Assembly: GCF_900090045.1 (NCBI RefSeq)
Contig: NW_021638307.1
Location: 1-53,038 of the forward strand
From: Plasmodium malariae
Lineage: Eukaryota > Apicomplexa > Aconoidasida > Haemosporida > Plasmodiidae
DNA: 53,038 bases
Direction of reading: 5' to 3'
Shown here piece after piece: positions 52,565 to 53,038 of this stretch; the first letter of the stretch is position 1; every line of letters starts with the position of its first letter. Made by a program: the position numbers and the translations under genes. Under the pieces are notes generated by a model. The model saw only the letters and a program-made list of their open reading frames with translations, did not search any database and was not told where the DNA came from.

Positions 52565-53038
52565 TTTAGGGTTTAGGGTTCAGGGTTTAGGGTTTAGGGT
52601 TCAGGGTTTAGGGTTTCAGGGTTTAGGGTTCAGGGTTTAGGGTTCAGGGTTTCAGGGTTCAGGTTTAGGGTTTCAGGGTGTTAGGGTTTAGGGTTTAGGG
52701 TTCAGGGTTCAGGTTTTAGGGTTTAGGGTTCCGGGTTTAGGTTTCAGGGTTTAGGTTTAGGGGTTCAGGGTTTAGGGTTTAGGGTTCAGGGTTTAGGGTT
52801 TAGGGTTCAGGGTTAGGGTTCAGGTTTAGGGTTTAGGGTTCAGGGTTTAGGGTTCAGGGTTTAGGGTTTAGGGTTCAGGGTTCAGGGTTCAGGGTTCAGG
52901 GTTCAGGGTTCAGGGTTTAGGGTTTAGGGTTTAGGGTTTAGGGTTTCAGGGTTTAGGTTTTAGGGTTCAGGGTTCAGGGTTTAGGGTTTAGGGTTTAGGG
53001 TTTAGGGTTTAGGGTTTAGGGTTTAGGGTTCAGGGTTT
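52565..53038 (+). repeat. Telomere, GGGTT(T/C)A repeats
   Basis: The standard Plasmodium telomere repeat with T and C variants, running to the end of the window with the G-rich strand pointing outward. The inner part is irregular: eight-base units (GGGTTTCA), six-base units (GGTTTA), a GTGTTAGGG and a TTCCGGG. The outer part is more regular, including about six consecutive GGGTTCA units near 52875-52915 and a run of GGGTTTA units near 52977-53028. No gene is present. The chromosome end itself may lie beyond the window. Confidence 0.98.

Noticed and set aside
1..53038. Search for CRISPR arrays, tRNA/rRNA genes and transposons
   Set aside because: No regularly spaced direct repeats with unique spacers, no recognisable structured RNA gene and no transposase-like frame; a eukaryotic subtelomere would not be expected to carry a CRISPR array.

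Overview
The window is a eukaryotic, extremely AT-rich chromosome end from a malaria parasite. The gene content points to Plasmodium malariae or a very close relative: an STP1 gene, a PIR gene, and several two-exon genes of the fam-l / fam-m exported-protein families, which are known from P. malariae. The window ends in about 474 bases of degenerate GGGTT(T/C)A telomere repeat. The G-rich strand runs 5'->3' off the end, so this is the right-hand telomere of the molecule as given. Species and family names rest on recognition of family motifs; no search was run.

Layout, centromere side to telomere. 1-9.6 kb: mostly non-coding AT sequence with one fam-l-like pseudogene (2774-3598). 9.6-16.4 kb: the two largest genes, STP1 (+, four exons) and a 524-residue PIR (-, three exons), transcribed toward each other. 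16.4-22.8 kb: a gene desert. 22.8-25.5 kb: a fam-m-like pseudogene (+) facing an apparently intact two-exon exported-protein gene (-). 27.4-29.1 kb: a decayed two-exon gene that ends at a short internal run of telomere repeat. 30.7-31.6 kb: a second fam-m-like pseudogene. 34.9-35.8 kb: a minus-strand exported-protein gene interrupted by one stop codon. 39.2-40.2 kb: an intact fam-l gene. 45.2-46.1 kb: an intact gene with the same architecture but a different body. 47.3-49.4 kb: orphan signal-peptide-like exons. 50.4-51.35 kb: a fam-l pseudogene, the last gene before the telomere.

The genes that can be named are variant or exported host-interaction families: short first exon with a hydrophobic segment, one AT-rich intron, then an exon carrying a PEXEL-like Arg/Leu motif and membrane segments. 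All fam-l/fam-m-type genes read toward the telomere; the PIR and the two other exported genes read away from it. Four of the six fam-type copies are broken. Flanking non-coding sequence is duplicated together with the genes, so the distal half looks built by repeated segmental duplication. The internal telomere scar at 29.04 kb suggests a former chromosome end that was later extended. No tRNA, rRNA, CRISPR array or transposon was seen.
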